A DNA stretch of 5,652 nucleotides from Acidobacteriaceae bacterium (GTDB taxonomy: Bacteria; Acidobacteriota; Terriglobia; Terriglobales; Acidobacteriaceae), in contig JAUTWY010000038.1 in assembly GCA_030838305.1 (NCBI GenBank), positions 1 to 5,652 of the forward strand, given 5' to 3'. A program made the position numbers and the translations under genes. Of the stretch, positions 5,625-5,652 are shown in pieces; the stretch's first letter is position 1; every line of letters starts with the position of its first letter. The notes beneath the pieces are model-generated. The model was not told the origin of the DNA. It was given only the letters and a program-made list of their open reading frames with translations, and searched no databases.

Positions 5625-5652
5625 GCAGTGAGCAGTGAGCAGTGAGCAGTGA
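5618..5652. repeat. Heptanucleotide tandem repeat (GCAGTGA, at least five units)
   Basis: Five exact GCAGTGA units run from 5618 to the window's last base, and the array may continue. The first unit overlaps the end of the response regulator and provides its TGA stop (5622-5624). Because 7 is not a multiple of 3 and each unit contains TGA, successive units place stops in all three plus-strand frames. This is a simple sequence repeat prone to slipped-strand length change. Confidence 0.9.

Overview
The window reads as chromosomal DNA of a moderately GC-rich Gram-negative (diderm) bacterium. An outer-membrane OmpA-type protein, a tripartite-efflux adaptor and a sigma-54 (NtrC-class) regulator all point to a cell with two membranes. 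The style of the OmpA protein (8-strand-type barrel, tandem Ig-like domains, OmpA_C, Lys/Pro/Ala tail) and the small membrane protein ahead of the efflux adaptor make Acidobacteriota my best guess. That is inference from memory of such genomes; there is no marker gene here.

Layout. Positions 1-1193 (minus) hold an RND efflux adaptor (HlyD/AcrA type), cut by the left edge close to its C-terminus. Upstream on the same strand, 1319-1663 encodes a small single-span membrane protein that I cannot assign to a named family. A consensus extended -10 promoter (1674-1682) sits almost on top of its start codon. The two probably form the first part of an efflux operon whose pump gene would lie left of the window. 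Positions 1683-1966 carry no gene but hold a long inverted repeat (1719-1776) and a perfect 20-bp palindrome (1885-1904). Positions 1967-1996 form a strong intrinsic terminator for the next gene.

Positions 2026-3840 (minus) encode a 604-residue OmpA-family protein with signal peptide, barrel, two Ig-like domains, Pro linker, peptidoglycan-binding OmpA_C domain and a polybasic tail. It is transcribed divergently from a sigma-54 response regulator (4218-5624, plus). The 377-bp gap between them holds two operator-like elements on the regulator's side: an inverted repeat next to a TTGACA hexamer, and an exact 15-bp tandem repeat whose unit contains a palindrome. The window ends inside a heptanucleotide tandem repeat (five GCAGTGA units) whose first unit supplies the regulator's stop codon.

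Together this is an envelope-oriented region: efflux, an outer membrane-to-peptidoglycan anchor, and a two-component regulator. No sensor kinase, pump subunit, TolC-type channel, RNA gene, CRISPR array or insertion sequence is visible. No multi-gene novel system is evident. The best candidates for something undescribed are the small efflux-linked membrane protein, the parS-like palindrome and the operator-like repeats in front of the regulator.
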